Of a stretch of DNA of 64,000 bases, positions 17,283 to 26,265 are shown in pieces. The stretch's first letter is position 1, and every line of letters begins with the position of its first letter. Under the pieces are notes generated by a model. That model searched no databases, was not told where the DNA came from, and saw nothing but the letters and a program-made list of their open reading frames with translations. Position numbers and translations under genes: made by a program. Source of the stretch: Elusimicrobiota bacterium (GTDB taxonomy: Bacteria > Elusimicrobiota > Endomicrobiia > Endomicrobiales > Endomicrobiaceae); contig JAISQF010000011.1 in NCBI GenBank assembly GCA_031274365.1, positions 124,001 to 188,000 of the forward strand, read 5' to 3'.

Positions 17283-18371
17283 TTACCTCAGTTTAAGCGA
17301 TGCGAATGAAAGTATCGCCAATACTATACCGATAATCCAAAACCTGACGGTTACTTTCGGCTCGGGAAGTCCGCCAAGCTCAAAATGATGATGCAGCGGA
17401 GCCATCTTGAAAATTCTTTTTTTCGTTTTTTTAAAAACAAAAACTTGTATAAGAACGGACAAAGCCTCAACTACAAAAATTCCGCCCAAAAGAATTAAAA
17501 TTAATTCCTGTTTTATAAACACGGACGATATTCCCAAAACTCCTCCGAGAAATAAACTTCCCGTATCGCCCATAAAAATTTCCGCGGGATAGGAATTAAA
17601 CCAAAGAAAGCCGAGCCCCGCGCCGACGACGGAAAAAAGAAAAACAGATATTTCGCCGGCCCCTGAAACGGGAATAATCTTTAAGTAATTAGCTATTTCG
17701 ATATGTCCCGCAAAATAAGCAAACAAAGCTAAAGAAAAACTTACTATTATAATACACACCACGGCGAGTCCGTCGAGCCCGTCGGTTAAATTTACGGCAT
17801 TTGAACTGCCGACTATTTCCACAACTGCAAAAACAATATAGAAATATGAAAGATTTATAAAAATCTCTTTTGAAAATGGAATATTTATTGAAGAAGCGTA
17901 AGCGGCGTTTGGAGGATAAAAGAAAACAAACAATGCGACGCTTAGGGCTAAAAGAGTTTGCCAAAAAAGCTTTCCGCGCGCCGATATTCCTTTTGAATTC
18001 TTTTTTATAAGTTTTAGATAATCGTCGAGAAATCCAAGAAATCCAAGATATATCGTCGCAAATAAAAGAAAAAGTATAAATCTATTGTCAATTCTCGCCC
18101 ACAATAAAACGGAAACAATTATGGATATAAGTATAAGCGCTCCCCCCATAGTCGGAGTCCCGTTTTTTGTTTGATGAGATTTAGGTCCGTCATTTCTAAT
18201 TGTTTGTTTGACTTTTAAGGCTGTCATTTTCTTTATAAAATAAGGTCCGACGGCAAGCGAAATAATTAAACTTGTAAGAACCGCTCCTCCTGCCCTGAAG
18301 GTTATATATCCAAAAACATTAAATGGAGTAAAAAACTCTCTTAAAACGTCATAAAATAAATAATAAAACAT
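17283..18371 (-). CDS. mraY: Phospho-MurNAc-pentapeptide translocase MraY
   Basis: A 362-residue integral membrane transferase. Motifs: GPKSHQTKNGTPTMGGALIL (residues about 63-82), GFLDDYLKL with the conserved DD, NAVNLTDGLDGLAV, WFNSYPAEIFMGDTGSLFLG and APLHHHFELGG. It transfers phospho-MurNAc-pentapeptide to undecaprenyl phosphate to make lipid I. All conserved acidic residues are present. It lies between murF and murD with 2-3 base gaps, so it is in the same operon. Confidence 0.96.
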   Translation of the reverse strand: MFYYLFYDVLREFFTPFNVFGYITFRAGGAVLTSLIISLAVGPYFIKKMTALKVKQTIRNDGPKSHQTKNGTPTMGGALILISIIVSVLLWARIDNRFILFLLFATIYLGFLGFLDDYLKLIKKNSKGISARGKLFWQTLLALSVALFVFFYPPNAAYASSINIPFSKEIFINLSYFYIVFAVVEIVGSSNAVNLTDGLDGLAVVCIIIVSFSLALFAYFAGHIEIANYLKIIPVSGAGEISVFLFSVVGAGLGFLWFNSYPAEIFMGDTGSLFLGGVLGISSVFIKQELILILLGGIFVVEALSVLIQVFVFKKTKKRIFKMAPLHHHFELGGLPEPKVTVRFWIIGIVLAILSFASLKLR

Positions 18372-18373
18372 TT

Positions 18374-19768
18374 CTATCCCTCGCTAATCGCGTTATTTTG
18401 CAGCAAAGATTTATATATTTGCTCTAATTTCATTCCTCTTGAAGCCTTAAAAAAAACGACTGTATTCTCATTAAAATTATTTTTGTCTATCGACGATAAT
18501 AAATTATCAATATCCGTCGTATAAAAAGCGCCGTCTCCCAAAACATCTTTCACATTTTTCATTTTCTCGCCGATTAAATAAACATTTTTTATTTTTTGAG
18601 TTTTTATAAATTCGCCGATCTCTTTATGATATTTATCCGACGCCTCTCCAAGTTCGAGCATATCGCCCAAAACGAGCGTTATTTCTTTATTTGCAAAAGT
18701 TGAACAAATATCTTTTATAGCCTGTTTCATAGAAGACGGATTGGCATTATACGCATCGTTTATGAAAATTGCTTTTGACTTTGTAATTTGCGTTTGCATA
18801 CGCATTTGAGGCATTTTGAAATTTTCAAGCCCTCTTTTTATCTCGTCAAGCGAAAAATCAAAAGCCAAAGAAACAGCCGAAGCGGCGACGGCGTTTAAGA
18901 CATTCATCTCTCCTTTTGCCGCAAGAGAAATTTTTATACTCCGTCCCGTAGCGCAAATTTCAAATGTTGATTTATCGCTTCCTAAAACAATTGATTTCGC
19001 ATAAACGTTTGCCGACGTTTTATTTAAAGAATACGAGATAATTTTTTGATTGGAACGCGGCTTAAAATTTTTAAGAAAAGCATCGTCAAAATTCAAAATT
19101 ATAAATCCTCCGTCGGGAATACTATTAAAAAGATCTATTTTCTCTTTATATACTCCTTGCGGAGAAATAAATGTTTCAAGATGAGAATATCCGATATTAG
19201 TAATCAAAGCGGCTTGAGGAGCAGTTATATCGGCGAGAGTTTTTATCTCTCCAAAAAGGGAAGTTCCCATTTCAAAAACGGCAAATTTATCGGAATAATC
19301 TAATTCTAAAATAGAAAGAGGAAGCCCTATTCTATTGTTTAAATTTCCCTCGCTGCGCAGAGTTTTTCCCCTTTGGCTTAAAATTTCAAAAAGCATTTCT
19401 TTTGTCGTAGTTTTTGCATTCGAACCCGTTATGGCCGCTATGGAAACATTTTGAAATTTTTTTCTATAGGCTTTTGCAAAATCACCCAAAGCCGCAACTC
19501 CGTCTTCAACTTTAATCAACAATACGTTTGAAGGAAATTCGCAAATCTCTAAATTACCGCTAAAAAGCGCTCCGAGCGCCCCGTTTTCCAAAGCCTTGTC
19601 TATAAAATTATTCCCGTCAAATCTTTCGCCTTTAATCGCAAAAAAAAATTGACCCCGTTTTATCAAACGGGAATCAATTGAAATAGATTCTATTAAAGTT
19701 TCAGGATTGCCCGATAATATTTTTCCTTTTACTGCCGCAGCTAATTCTTTAGCTTTAACTAATTGCAT
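18374..19768 (-). CDS. murF: UDP-MurNAc-tripeptide:D-Ala-D-Ala ligase MurF
   Basis: A 464-residue Mur ligase: AITGSNAKTTTKEML (ATP loop; Asn-Ala in place of the more usual Gly-Lys spacing), EGNLNNRIGLPLSIL, FEMGTSLFGEI and NDAYNANPSSM. It adds D-Ala-D-Ala to the UDP-MurNAc tripeptide. AAGGAG lies 12 bases before the ATG at 19768; a TTG three codons upstream is only 3 bases from it. The ATG is preferred and overlaps murE by 14 bases, suggesting coupled translation. Confidence 0.93.
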   Translation of the reverse strand: MQLVKAKELAAAVKGKILSGNPETLIESISIDSRLIKRGQFFFAIKGERFDGNNFIDKALENGALGALFSGNLEICEFPSNVLLIKVEDGVAALGDFAKAYRKKFQNVSIAAITGSNAKTTTKEMLFEILSQRGKTLRSEGNLNNRIGLPLSILELDYSDKFAVFEMGTSLFGEIKTLADITAPQAALITNIGYSHLETFISPQGVYKEKIDLFNSIPDGGFIILNFDDAFLKNFKPRSNQKIISYSLNKTSANVYAKSIVLGSDKSTFEICATGRSIKISLAAKGEMNVLNAVAASAVSLAFDFSLDEIKRGLENFKMPQMRMQTQITKSKAIFINDAYNANPSSMKQAIKDICSTFANKEITLVLGDMLELGEASDKYHKEIGEFIKTQKIKNVYLIGEKMKNVKDVLGDGAFYTTDIDNLLSSIDKNNFNENTVVFFKASRGMKLEQIYKSLLQNNAISEG

Positions 19769-21299
19769 CGAAATCAAATTCTCCTTGGGGTATTCTCTTA
19801 ATTTTTTTCTTAAGCTGCGCTCTCTGATCTATGTATTTTTCCGCAATTTCTTTATCGTCAAAATGCTTTTTTTGATTTCCTATAATCTGATAATCTTCAT
19901 GGCCTTTTCCCGCCAAAAGAATAATATCTCCCCTCGAAGCCATCATAACGGCTTCTTTTATCGCCGTCTCTCTATCAACGACAACTTTATAATTTAGCAG
20001 CTTATTTCTTTTTAATCCAACCTCGATATCCAAAATAATTTTTTCAGGATCTTCCGTCCTTGGATTATCGGAAGTTATAAAAACAAAATCGCTCATTTTT
20101 GCGGCAATCTCTCCCATCTTTGGTCTTTTCAATCTATCCCTGTCTCCTCCGCAGCCAAACACTGTGATAATCCTTGAAGGTTTTATTTCTTTAATTGCCG
20201 ACAAAACATTTCTCAAAGCGTCGTCGGTGTGAGCGTAATCTATAATAACGTCAAAATTCAATCCTTTAGAATCCGCTTTTTCTAATCTGCCCGGAACTCG
20301 ATTAGAATTTTCTAATCCGTTAAGCGCTGTGTCAAAATTCACTCCAAGCGACAAAACAGCGGCAAAAGCCGCCAAAGCATTATAAACATTATGAAGACCT
20401 ATGTGTTTAATTTCAACTTTATCTTTTCTCCCGTCCGGAGAAAGCAAATCAAAAGAACTTCCAGAATTAGAAACAGCGATATTCTCCGCCTTAAAATCAG
20501 CTTTTGATTGAGGCTTTGTGGAATATAAAACCGTTTTAACGTCATTGCTTAAATTTGCAAGACTTAATCCGTATTGATCGTCGGCATTTATCACCGCGGT
20601 TTTAATTCCGTCTTTTATTCCTTTTGATAAATTCTTAAACAAAAGCGATTTAGCCTCAAAATAATCCTCAATATTTTTATGAAAATCCAAATGATCTTGT
20701 GTTAAATTAGTCCATACCGCCGTATCAAAATCAATTTGCGCCGTCCGCCCCAAAGCTAAACCGTGAGAGGACACTTCCATCACAAGATATTTAACTCCGT
20801 CGTCCAACATATCTCTCATCATTGCAAATAAATCGGCGGATTGCGGAGTGGTGTTTGGAGAATCCATAACTTTTCCTTTATATCTGTAATTTATAGTTCC
20901 TATTACTCCGCACTCAATTTTTGCATAAGACAAAATACTTTCAATCATATAACTGACCGTTGTTTTTCCGTTTGTTCCGGTTATGCCGATTATTTTCATT
21001 TCTTTATCCGGATGATTATAAAATTTAGCGCAAAAAATTCCCATAAAAGCAAAAACATCTTTTACAACTATTTGAGAAACGCTTAAATTTTCATATCTTG
21101 TGTCGGAAATTATTAAAGAAGCGCCTTTTGCGACCGCCTCTTTAATAAATATTTTTCCGTCTGTAAAATGTCCGCCGAGAGCAAAAAAGGCAAAACCTTT
21201 TTCCACTTTTCTTGAATCGTAAGAAACTCCTTTTATTTCAATATCTTTATTACCGAAAAACAAAACGTCTTCAAATGGAAATATCTCTTTTAATTTCAT
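19755..21299 (-). CDS. murE: UDP-MurNAc-L-Ala-D-Glu:meso-diaminopimelate ligase MurE
   Basis: A 514-residue Mur ligase: VSYDSRKVEKGFAFFA, ATP loop ITGTNGKTTVSYM, NTTPQS, MEVSSHGLALGR, and DYAHTDDALRNVL. SDNPRTEDP contains the DNPR motif that selects meso-diaminopimelate rather than lysine, so the wall is probably of the A1-gamma meso-DAP type as in most diderms. It belongs to the ftsI-murE-murF stretch of the operon, with a 21-base gap after ftsI. Confidence 0.95.
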   Translation of the reverse strand: MKLKEIFPFEDVLFFGNKDIEIKGVSYDSRKVEKGFAFFALGGHFTDGKIFIKEAVAKGASLIISDTRYENLSVSQIVVKDVFAFMGIFCAKFYNHPDKEMKIIGITGTNGKTTVSYMIESILSYAKIECGVIGTINYRYKGKVMDSPNTTPQSADLFAMMRDMLDDGVKYLVMEVSSHGLALGRTAQIDFDTAVWTNLTQDHLDFHKNIEDYFEAKSLLFKNLSKGIKDGIKTAVINADDQYGLSLANLSNDVKTVLYSTKPQSKADFKAENIAVSNSGSSFDLLSPDGRKDKVEIKHIGLHNVYNALAAFAAVLSLGVNFDTALNGLENSNRVPGRLEKADSKGLNFDVIIDYAHTDDALRNVLSAIKEIKPSRIITVFGCGGDRDRLKRPKMGEIAAKMSDFVFITSDNPRTEDPEKIILDIEVGLKRNKLLNYKVVVDRETAIKEAVMMASRGDIILLAGKGHEDYQIIGNQKKHFDDKEIAEKYIDQRAQLKKKIKRIPQGEFDFDAIS

Positions 21300-21320
21300 A
21301 CGTTTGTTATCCTTTTGTTT

Positions 21321-23003
21321 TTATTTTTCATCTCTTGGAATATTCAAATAAGCGGCTATTTGTCGAGCTATATTTCTAAACACCGGCGCGGAAATTGACG
21401 ACGCGTAATAATTTTCTTTAGGCTCGTCAAAAAGAACAAAAATGACAACTTCCGGATTTTGCGCGGGAATCATTCCCGCAAAAGAAGATATATAAAAATG
21501 CTTTGAATACTGTTTTGTGGAAACATCATATTTTTGAGCCGTTCCCGTTTTTCCGCCGACTGAATAACCGGGGACTTTTGCCTGTTTGCCCGTGCCCTTA
21601 TCAACGGCGGCTTTCAACATCTCTCTCATCTGAGCGGCTGTCTCGGGAGTTATAACGCGGCGAATTTCTTTTTGACCGTATTCTTGAGAATATTGATTTC
21701 CGCCAATACTTTTAATCAGTATCGGTTTCATTAAAACTCCGCCGTTTGCTATAACTGAAAAAGCATTTGTTATCTGTATTGCTGTTACGCTCATTCCTTG
21801 GCCAAAAGACACGGCCGGCAGATAAAAACTGTCCCCTTGTCTTATATCGGACAAACTGCCTCTGGCCTCGCCCGGAAGATCTATGTCGCTTAAAGAATAA
21901 AAGCCGAATTTTCTTATATATTTATAAAACAAATTTCTGCCGAGTTTTTGCGCAATTTTTACCAATCCTATATTTGAAGACATCGCCATAATAGTTTCAA
22001 CGGAAGCGCTGCCTTCTATTAAATGATCGTCGTTTATTTTATGATTACCGATTTTCATAACTCCGTTTTCAAGAAAAAAATAATCATTTGGAGTTATTTT
22101 ATTTTCGTTTAGAGCCGCCGCTATGGCTACAATTTTAAAAGTTGAGCCCGGTTCAAACATATCGCTTATGGCATAATTTCTTAACAGAGCCGTGTCTTTA
22201 ATTTTTTCATAAGGAGAAAAATCAGGCAGCGAAACCATCGCCAATATTTCGCCGGTCTTTGGATTTTGGACTATACATACCGCGTTTTTTGCCCTGCTTG
22301 CCAAAAACGCTTTTCTTAATTCGCGCTCGGCGATAAATTGAATATTCATATCTATCGTAAGCTGAACCGGCAGACCGTTTATTTTTGATCTGTCTATTAT
22401 TTTCTCATGAAGAATAGTTCCCATTCCGTCTCTTGTCTGCTTTACCGGAACATCGGTTCCCGCAAGGTATTTTTCAAATTCCTGTTCTATACCCGAGAGA
22501 CCTTTTGAATTCGTTCCAATAATTCCCAAAACAGGAGAAGCCATTCTCCCCTCGGGATATTGTCGAGTGTATTTGCTTTCAAAACCTATGCCCGAAAGAC
22601 TTGCTTTGCGAATACGTTCAACTATTTCCTCAGATAAATTATCAGCTACCGGAATATAAGATTTACCGTCTAATTCTTGTAAAGAATTTTGTTTTAAGTT
22701 TATTTTATTTTCTTTCAATAATCTTTTTACCGCATGAAAATTGGAAATCTTTTTTGCATCGAGAAATAGAATATATCTGCGCACGCTTGTGGCAAAAACC
22801 CTTCCGTTTGCGTCAAGAATATCCCCTCTCTTTGCTTCTTCAACATCCACTCTTGCGATTAGTCTTGAGACCATTCTGTCTATTTTTGAATGAGAAATAA
22901 TTTGAATATATCCTAAACGAAATATTAAAGCAACAAAAAGAACAAAAATGCAAACTTTTATCCGTCTTGTCTTATTCTTAAAATTATCAATTCTTTTTAT
23001 CAT
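21321..23003 (-). CDS. ftsI: Class B penicillin-binding protein FtsI/PBP3 type
   Basis: A 560-residue protein with one N-terminal membrane segment (about 15-35), a dimerisation domain starting RGDILDANGRVFATS, and a transpeptidase domain. The active-site motifs are STFK at 287-290, SSN at 342-344 and KTGT at 485-488. It cross-links septal peptidoglycan in the periplasm. Its position directly after ftsL and before murE supports FtsI rather than the elongation paralogue. No C-terminal PASTA domain is present. Its start overlaps the ftsL stop. Confidence 0.94.
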   Translation of the reverse strand: MIKRIDNFKNKTRRIKVCIFVLFVALIFRLGYIQIISHSKIDRMVSRLIARVDVEEAKRGDILDANGRVFATSVRRYILFLDAKKISNFHAVKRLLKENKINLKQNSLQELDGKSYIPVADNLSEEIVERIRKASLSGIGFESKYTRQYPEGRMASPVLGIIGTNSKGLSGIEQEFEKYLAGTDVPVKQTRDGMGTILHEKIIDRSKINGLPVQLTIDMNIQFIAERELRKAFLASRAKNAVCIVQNPKTGEILAMVSLPDFSPYEKIKDTALLRNYAISDMFEPGSTFKIVAIAAALNENKITPNDYFFLENGVMKIGNHKINDDHLIEGSASVETIMAMSSNIGLVKIAQKLGRNLFYKYIRKFGFYSLSDIDLPGEARGSLSDIRQGDSFYLPAVSFGQGMSVTAIQITNAFSVIANGGVLMKPILIKSIGGNQYSQEYGQKEIRRVITPETAAQMREMLKAAVDKGTGKQAKVPGYSVGGKTGTAQKYDVSTKQYSKHFYISSFAGMIPAQNPEVVIFVLFDEPKENYYASSISAPVFRNIARQIAAYLNIPRDEK

Positions 23004-23257
23004 TATTTATTTAACCGGACTATCGATTTTTCACCGGCTCTTTTTAATTTTTTTTCTTCCGCTATTTTATGCATTTTTTCAATTGACAAAATAGAGTCTA
23101 TCTCGGACTTCAAACGATTATTCTCGCGTTCAACTTTCTTTAGGCGATTATCCAATTCGCTCACTTTGTAATCCAGCTTTTTTGCATAACTCCGCTCAAA
23201 TATATAGACAAAAGCGACTAAAAATAAAATCAATGATCCCGCTATTATTCTCTTCAT
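23003..23257 (-). CDS. ftsL: FtsL-like division protein
   Basis: An 84-residue bitopic protein: a membrane segment at about 5-17, then a coiled coil (KVSELDNRLKKVERENNRLK) of about 50 residues and a short basic tail. Sequence similarity in this family is weak. The call rests on size, topology and position between rsmH and ftsI, with ATGA-type overlaps on both sides. It would recruit FtsI/FtsW to the divisome. Confidence 0.8.
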   Translation of the reverse strand: MKRIIAGSLILFLVAFVYIFERSYAKKLDYKVSELDNRLKKVERENNRLKSEIDSILSIEKMHKIAEEKKLKRAGEKSIVRLNK

Positions 23258-24123
23258 ATTTTTTGAGCCGCCCTTAACTTAGCGCTTCTTGAGCGCGGAT
23301 TATTTCTTATTTCCTCATCAGCAGGCACGATAATTTTTTTTGTTAAAATTTTATAAACATTTTCCAAAGCTCTGTCTTTAAAATTGAGCTTAACAATTCT
23401 ATCCTCAAGAGAATGAAAACTTATAATAGCGATGCGTCCGCCTGAATTTAATAAAAAAGGCGCTGAGTCTAAAAGTTCTTTAAGATTAGAAAGCTCGTCG
23501 TTGACAAAAATTCTTAAAGCTTGAAATACTTTTGTGGCGGGGTCTATTTTTCCATCGCGTTTTTTTACCAAACGTATTATATCGCCAAGCTCTAATGAAG
23601 AATTTATTTTTCCTCTTTTTCTGCGCTCCGCTATCGCTTTTGCTATTTGTCTTGAAAATCTTTCTTGTCCGTATTTATAAAAAATGTCGGCAAGCTCATT
23701 TTCGCCGAAAGAATTTATCACATCTTTAGCGCTAATGGGATTTCTTAAGTCCATTCTCATATCAAGAACCGTCGAATTGAAAGAAAAACCTCTGTCCATA
23801 TCGTCCAACTGTCTTGAAGAAACTCCCAAATCCGCCAATATTCCGTCAACTTTTTCCACATTTATATTTGAAAGCGCTTTTTTTATATTTTTAAAATTGT
23901 CTTTGATAAATAAAACTCTATTGTCAAAAAATTTCTCTTTTTTCTTAAATTGCTCAAACGCATTCTCGTCACAGTCCATAGCGATTATTTTAATATTTTT
24001 ATATTTTTCAATTAGATATCTACTGTGTCCGCCGCCTCCAAAAGACGCGTCTATATACAAACCGTTTTGATTGCCGACGAGAAACTGCGAAACCTCTTGA
24101 GACATTATCGGAATATGATACAT
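23254..24123 (-). CDS. rsmH: 16S rRNA (cytosine-1402-N4)-methyltransferase RsmH
   Basis: A 289-residue SAM methyltransferase: HIPIMSQEV at the N-terminus, YIDASFGGGGHSRYLIE, DGILADLGVSSRQLDDMDRG, FSFNSTVLDMRMD and SFHSLEDRIVK, all RsmH (MraW) signatures. It methylates C1402 of 16S rRNA. The ATG at 24123 follows the TauE-like stop by one base. A TTG eleven codons upstream would add residues not seen in the family. It leads the dcw cluster; no mraZ precedes it. Confidence 0.95.
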   Translation of the reverse strand: MYHIPIMSQEVSQFLVGNQNGLYIDASFGGGGHSRYLIEKYKNIKIIAMDCDENAFEQFKKKEKFFDNRVLFIKDNFKNIKKALSNINVEKVDGILADLGVSSRQLDDMDRGFSFNSTVLDMRMDLRNPISAKDVINSFGENELADIFYKYGQERFSRQIAKAIAERRKRGKINSSLELGDIIRLVKKRDGKIDPATKVFQALRIFVNDELSNLKELLDSAPFLLNSGGRIAIISFHSLEDRIVKLNFKDRALENVYKILTKKIIVPADEEIRNNPRSRSAKLRAAQKI

Positions 24124-24124
24124 T

Positions 24125-24481
24125 TTATTTAAAAAATAACATTTTGCATGCGACAACTATCAATAAAACCGCAAAACATTTTTTTAACACAGTCTCCGGT
24201 AACGCTACGGCGATGTTTGAACTTATAAGCCCGCCTATAATGAAACCTAATCCGATTAAAAGCACTATTTTTAAATCTACAAATCCTTTTTTGTAATAAA
24301 TAAGCATAGAAAAAAGGCTAAACATTATTACGCCTAAAGAAACGCCCTGAGCCGAATGTTGTCCCATTTTCAAAAAAATAGTCATCAGAGGAATTAAAAC
24401 TATTCCTCCTCCCACGCCAAACAGTCCGCTCAGTATTCCTCCGGCAAGACCAATTGCAATATAGACGGCCAGCTGTTCCAT
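24125..24481 (-). CDS. Half-size TauE/SafE-family membrane protein
   Basis: A 118-residue protein with four hydrophobic segments. GLFGVGGGIVLIPLM is the glycine-rich signature of TauE/SafE (DUF81) anion exporters, which usually have two such repeats and about 250 residues. This one has a single repeat, so it would have to dimerise to form the usual fold. Its ribosome site (TTGGAGAA) is good. It lies between the RNase P RNA gene and rsmH and abuts rsmH. Substrate unknown. Confidence 0.82.
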   Translation of the reverse strand: MEQLAVYIAIGLAGGILSGLFGVGGGIVLIPLMTIFLKMGQHSAQGVSLGVIMFSLFSMLIYYKKGFVDLKIVLLIGLGFIIGGLISSNIAVALPETVLKKCFAVLLIVVACKMLFFK

Positions 24482-24514
24482 ATTTATTTCTCCAAAAAAA
24501 TATTAAAATTTTCA

Positions 24515-24872
24515 GCGGACTATAAGCCGAATTCTGTATTCCGAAAAATCGGAATGACAATCATTTCTCTGCCGTTAAAATCGCTTTTAACGGTCAAGCG
24601 GCAAAACTGCTGCCTTGCTTTCCGGTAAGGATTTAGCCGTTTCACCTTTTGCATTTCTGCAAAAGCTTATCCTTCGATTTCTCAATAGGATACTCTTAAC
24701 GTTTCCGTTAATAGCGTCTCTGTTCGCACCTCTGCGCTTTCGCGCTGCAGGAATTGCCTGCTACCGTTTTTTTAATTATTCTTAAAAATCAAAATATGAA
24801 ATTAAGAACAATTAAAGTAAAGTTCGGACTTTCCTCCATATACAATAATATATACGGCGATTGCCCGTCCGC
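24515..24872 (-). ncRNA. rnpB: RNase P RNA (bacterial type A)
   Basis: The 5' and 3' ends pair as P1 (GCGGAC/GTCCGC). On the minus strand the conserved 5' segment GGAGGAAAGTCCG, the internal GGTGAAACGG and the 3' signature ACAGAATTCGGCTTAT are all present. The total is about 358 bases, with P3-P18 hairpins visible, such as GCGCGAAAGCGC. The RNA is the catalytic subunit that trims tRNA 5' ends. Exact ends are set by P1 and may be off by a few bases. Short ORFs over this stretch are spurious. Confidence 0.93.
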
Positions 24873-24885
24873 ATAAAAATAATTT

Positions 24886-25596
24886 TTATTCTTTCAATAA
24901 AATCCTCGAACATCCGTCGCAAAAAACCAATTCTGTGCATTTGCCAAGCTGATTTAAAACCTGCGGCCTTAAAATAGTTCCGCAAGCGCTGCACGCGTCT
25001 TTTTCAACAAGACAAATTCCTTGCCCGCCGCGGCCTTGACGCACGCGTTCGTATTGATCCAAAATATTCTTATCTATAGTTGATTTTTGTTTTTCTCTTT
25101 GCTCTTGTATATCTTTTATTTCAGCTTTCATTTTCTCAACAGCCTTTCCTATTTCAGAAATTTCATTATTCGTTTTAATTTCATATTCCTTAAATTCTTT
25201 CTCGGCATTTTTTATCACTGCGGACTCTTTGTCAATTTCCATCATAAGAATAATAATATCGTCTTCTATTGCGCTCTTATCCGCTTTAGCCTTATCTATT
25301 TCCAATAAAATCGCTTTATAAGCGTCGTTTGATTTTACAGAATTAAGCTCTACGGAACGTTTGCTTATGACTTGTTCTTTTGAGTCAAGCAATGCTTCTT
25401 TTTCTTTTCTTGCGCTGTTTAAATCAATATAATTTTTTTTAATATTTTCCGTCTGGATTTTTTTATTCTCTAAATCTGATTTACTCATTTCAACTTTTGA
25501 GGGAGCGTCGGCTATCCGGCGTTCAAGTTCTTCTATCGCCGTATCATATTTTTGAAGCTCAAAAAGAAGCTCTAAAGATCTTTTCAGATTTTCCAT
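24886..25596 (-). CDS. Coiled-coil protein with C-terminal zinc ribbon (COG1579 type)
   Basis: A 236-residue protein. Residues about 1-175 form a long helical hairpin rich in Lys and Glu. The C-terminus has two CxxC pairs (ACSACGTILRP and FCDGCSRILL) forming a zinc ribbon. This is the CT398-like/COG1579 family, of unknown function and suggested nucleic-acid binding. Its gene ends 13 bases before rnpB, a neighbourhood I recall from other phyla. The ribosome site AAGGAAAA is upstream. Confidence 0.85.
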   Translation of the reverse strand: MENLKRSLELLFELQKYDTAIEELERRIADAPSKVEMSKSDLENKKIQTENIKKNYIDLNSARKEKEALLDSKEQVISKRSVELNSVKSNDAYKAILLEIDKAKADKSAIEDDIIILMMEIDKESAVIKNAEKEFKEYEIKTNNEISEIGKAVEKMKAEIKDIQEQREKQKSTIDKNILDQYERVRQGRGGQGICLVEKDACSACGTILRPQVLNQLGKCTELVFCDGCSRILLKE

Positions 25597-25654
25597 TTAT
25601 ATTTTCCTTTTATAGATAAAATTGCAAATATTTTTTTAGCAAAAATTCATCTAA

Positions 25655-25726
25655 TGGGTAGTGCAGGGATCGAACCTGCGGCCTCTCGCGTGTGAGGCGA
25701 GAGCTCTTCCGCTGAGCTAACTACCC
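25655..25726 (-). tRNA. tRNA-Val (anticodon CAC)
   Basis: Cloverleaf: acceptor GGGTAGT/ACTACCC, D stem GCTC/GAGC, anticodon stem CTCGC/GCGAG with loop CTCACAC, T arm GCAGG-TTCGATC-CCTGC, discriminator A. CCA is not encoded. It is a second valine isoacceptor beside the TAC tRNA at 6.1 kb. Confidence 0.94.
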
Positions 25727-25757
25727 TATTAATTTTATTTTGCGCTAAACATTAAAA

Positions 25758-25782
25758 AAACCCGCCAAAGTCTCACGGGTTT
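25758..25782 (-). terminator. Intrinsic terminator between two tRNA genes
   Basis: AAACCCG/CGGGTTT stem with an 11-base loop, followed on the minus strand by a T-run. It would end transcription of the CAT-anticodon tRNA before tRNA-Val(CAC). Confidence 0.75.
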
Positions 25783-25797
25783 CCATTATTTCTTATT

Positions 25798-25871
25798 TGG
25801 GCCTGGTAGGACTTGAACCTACGACCATTCGATTATGAGTCGAGTGCTCTAACCAACTGAGCTACAGGCCC
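25798..25871 (-). tRNA. tRNA with CAT anticodon (probably Ile2, possibly elongator Met)
   Basis: Cloverleaf: acceptor GGGCCTG/CAGGCCC, D arm AGCTCAGTTGGTTAGAGC, anticodon loop CTCATAA, variable loop TGGTC, T arm GTAGG-TTCAAGT-CCTAC, discriminator A. There is a C-A mismatch at the top of the anticodon stem (27-43). The GGGCC acceptor and CGACTCATAATCG core resemble lysidine-modified tRNA-Ile2 rather than initiator Met, which needs three G-C pairs. Ile2 versus elongator Met needs a covariance-model check. Confidence 0.88.
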
Positions 25872-25893
25872 TCTAAAACTTAAAACATATTTT

Positions 25894-25922
25894 ATTATAA
25901 CACAAAGTGGATTTTAAGTCAA
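25894..25922 (-). promoter_or_regulatory. Sigma-70-like promoter for the tRNA
   Basis: Minus strand TTGACT (25917-25922), 17-base spacer, TATAAT (25894-25899), 22 bases before the tRNA 5' end. Confidence 0.7.
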
Positions 25923-26136
25923 AAATATCTCCATCTATCTATTGTGTCCGGCATATTGCAATCCGTAAATGACAAGACTATCATAATGCAATGCAGAAAC
26001 TTGCTAATCGAAACGGCAGTCTGAAAAACCTCAAACAGATAATAGACTTATGTTTTTGTCGTAGAAGTCTTGCAGAGATGACGATTGCTTTTATTTTTTA
26101 TGCTTTCTTTTTAGTTTTTTGACTTCAGCCGCTGCG

Positions 26137-26171
26137 GACAATCGCTCATAGACGCGTCCTTTTAAGGCGGC
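26137..26171 (-). repeat. Dispersed repeat, copy 1 (inverted relative to copy at 54547)
   Basis: 35 bases matching the reverse complement of 54547-54581 with two mismatches. The core AAAAGGAC-GYG-TCTATGAGCG is shared. A third, more diverged copy is at 54460-54484. Confidence 0.75.
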
Positions 26172-26248
26172 CGCCGCAAAAAACCCTCTATAAATAAAGA
26201 CACGACAAAATAACTTTTTGTTTTTATCGTTTTTGACGTTAAGGAAGT

Positions 26249-26265
26249 CCTGCTTTTCAGGCAGG
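26249..26265. repeat. Palindromic hairpin shared with 54405-54419
   Basis: CCTGC-TTTT-CAGGCAGG can form a short hairpin. Nearly the same hairpin (CTGCCT-TTC-AGGCAG) recurs near 54.4 kb beside the other dispersed repeats. Confidence 0.6.

Noticed and set aside
24318-24994. Short ORFs across 24318-24560 and 24812-24994
   Set aside because: They overlap the RNase P RNA gene and real CDSs in other frames, with no family motifs.
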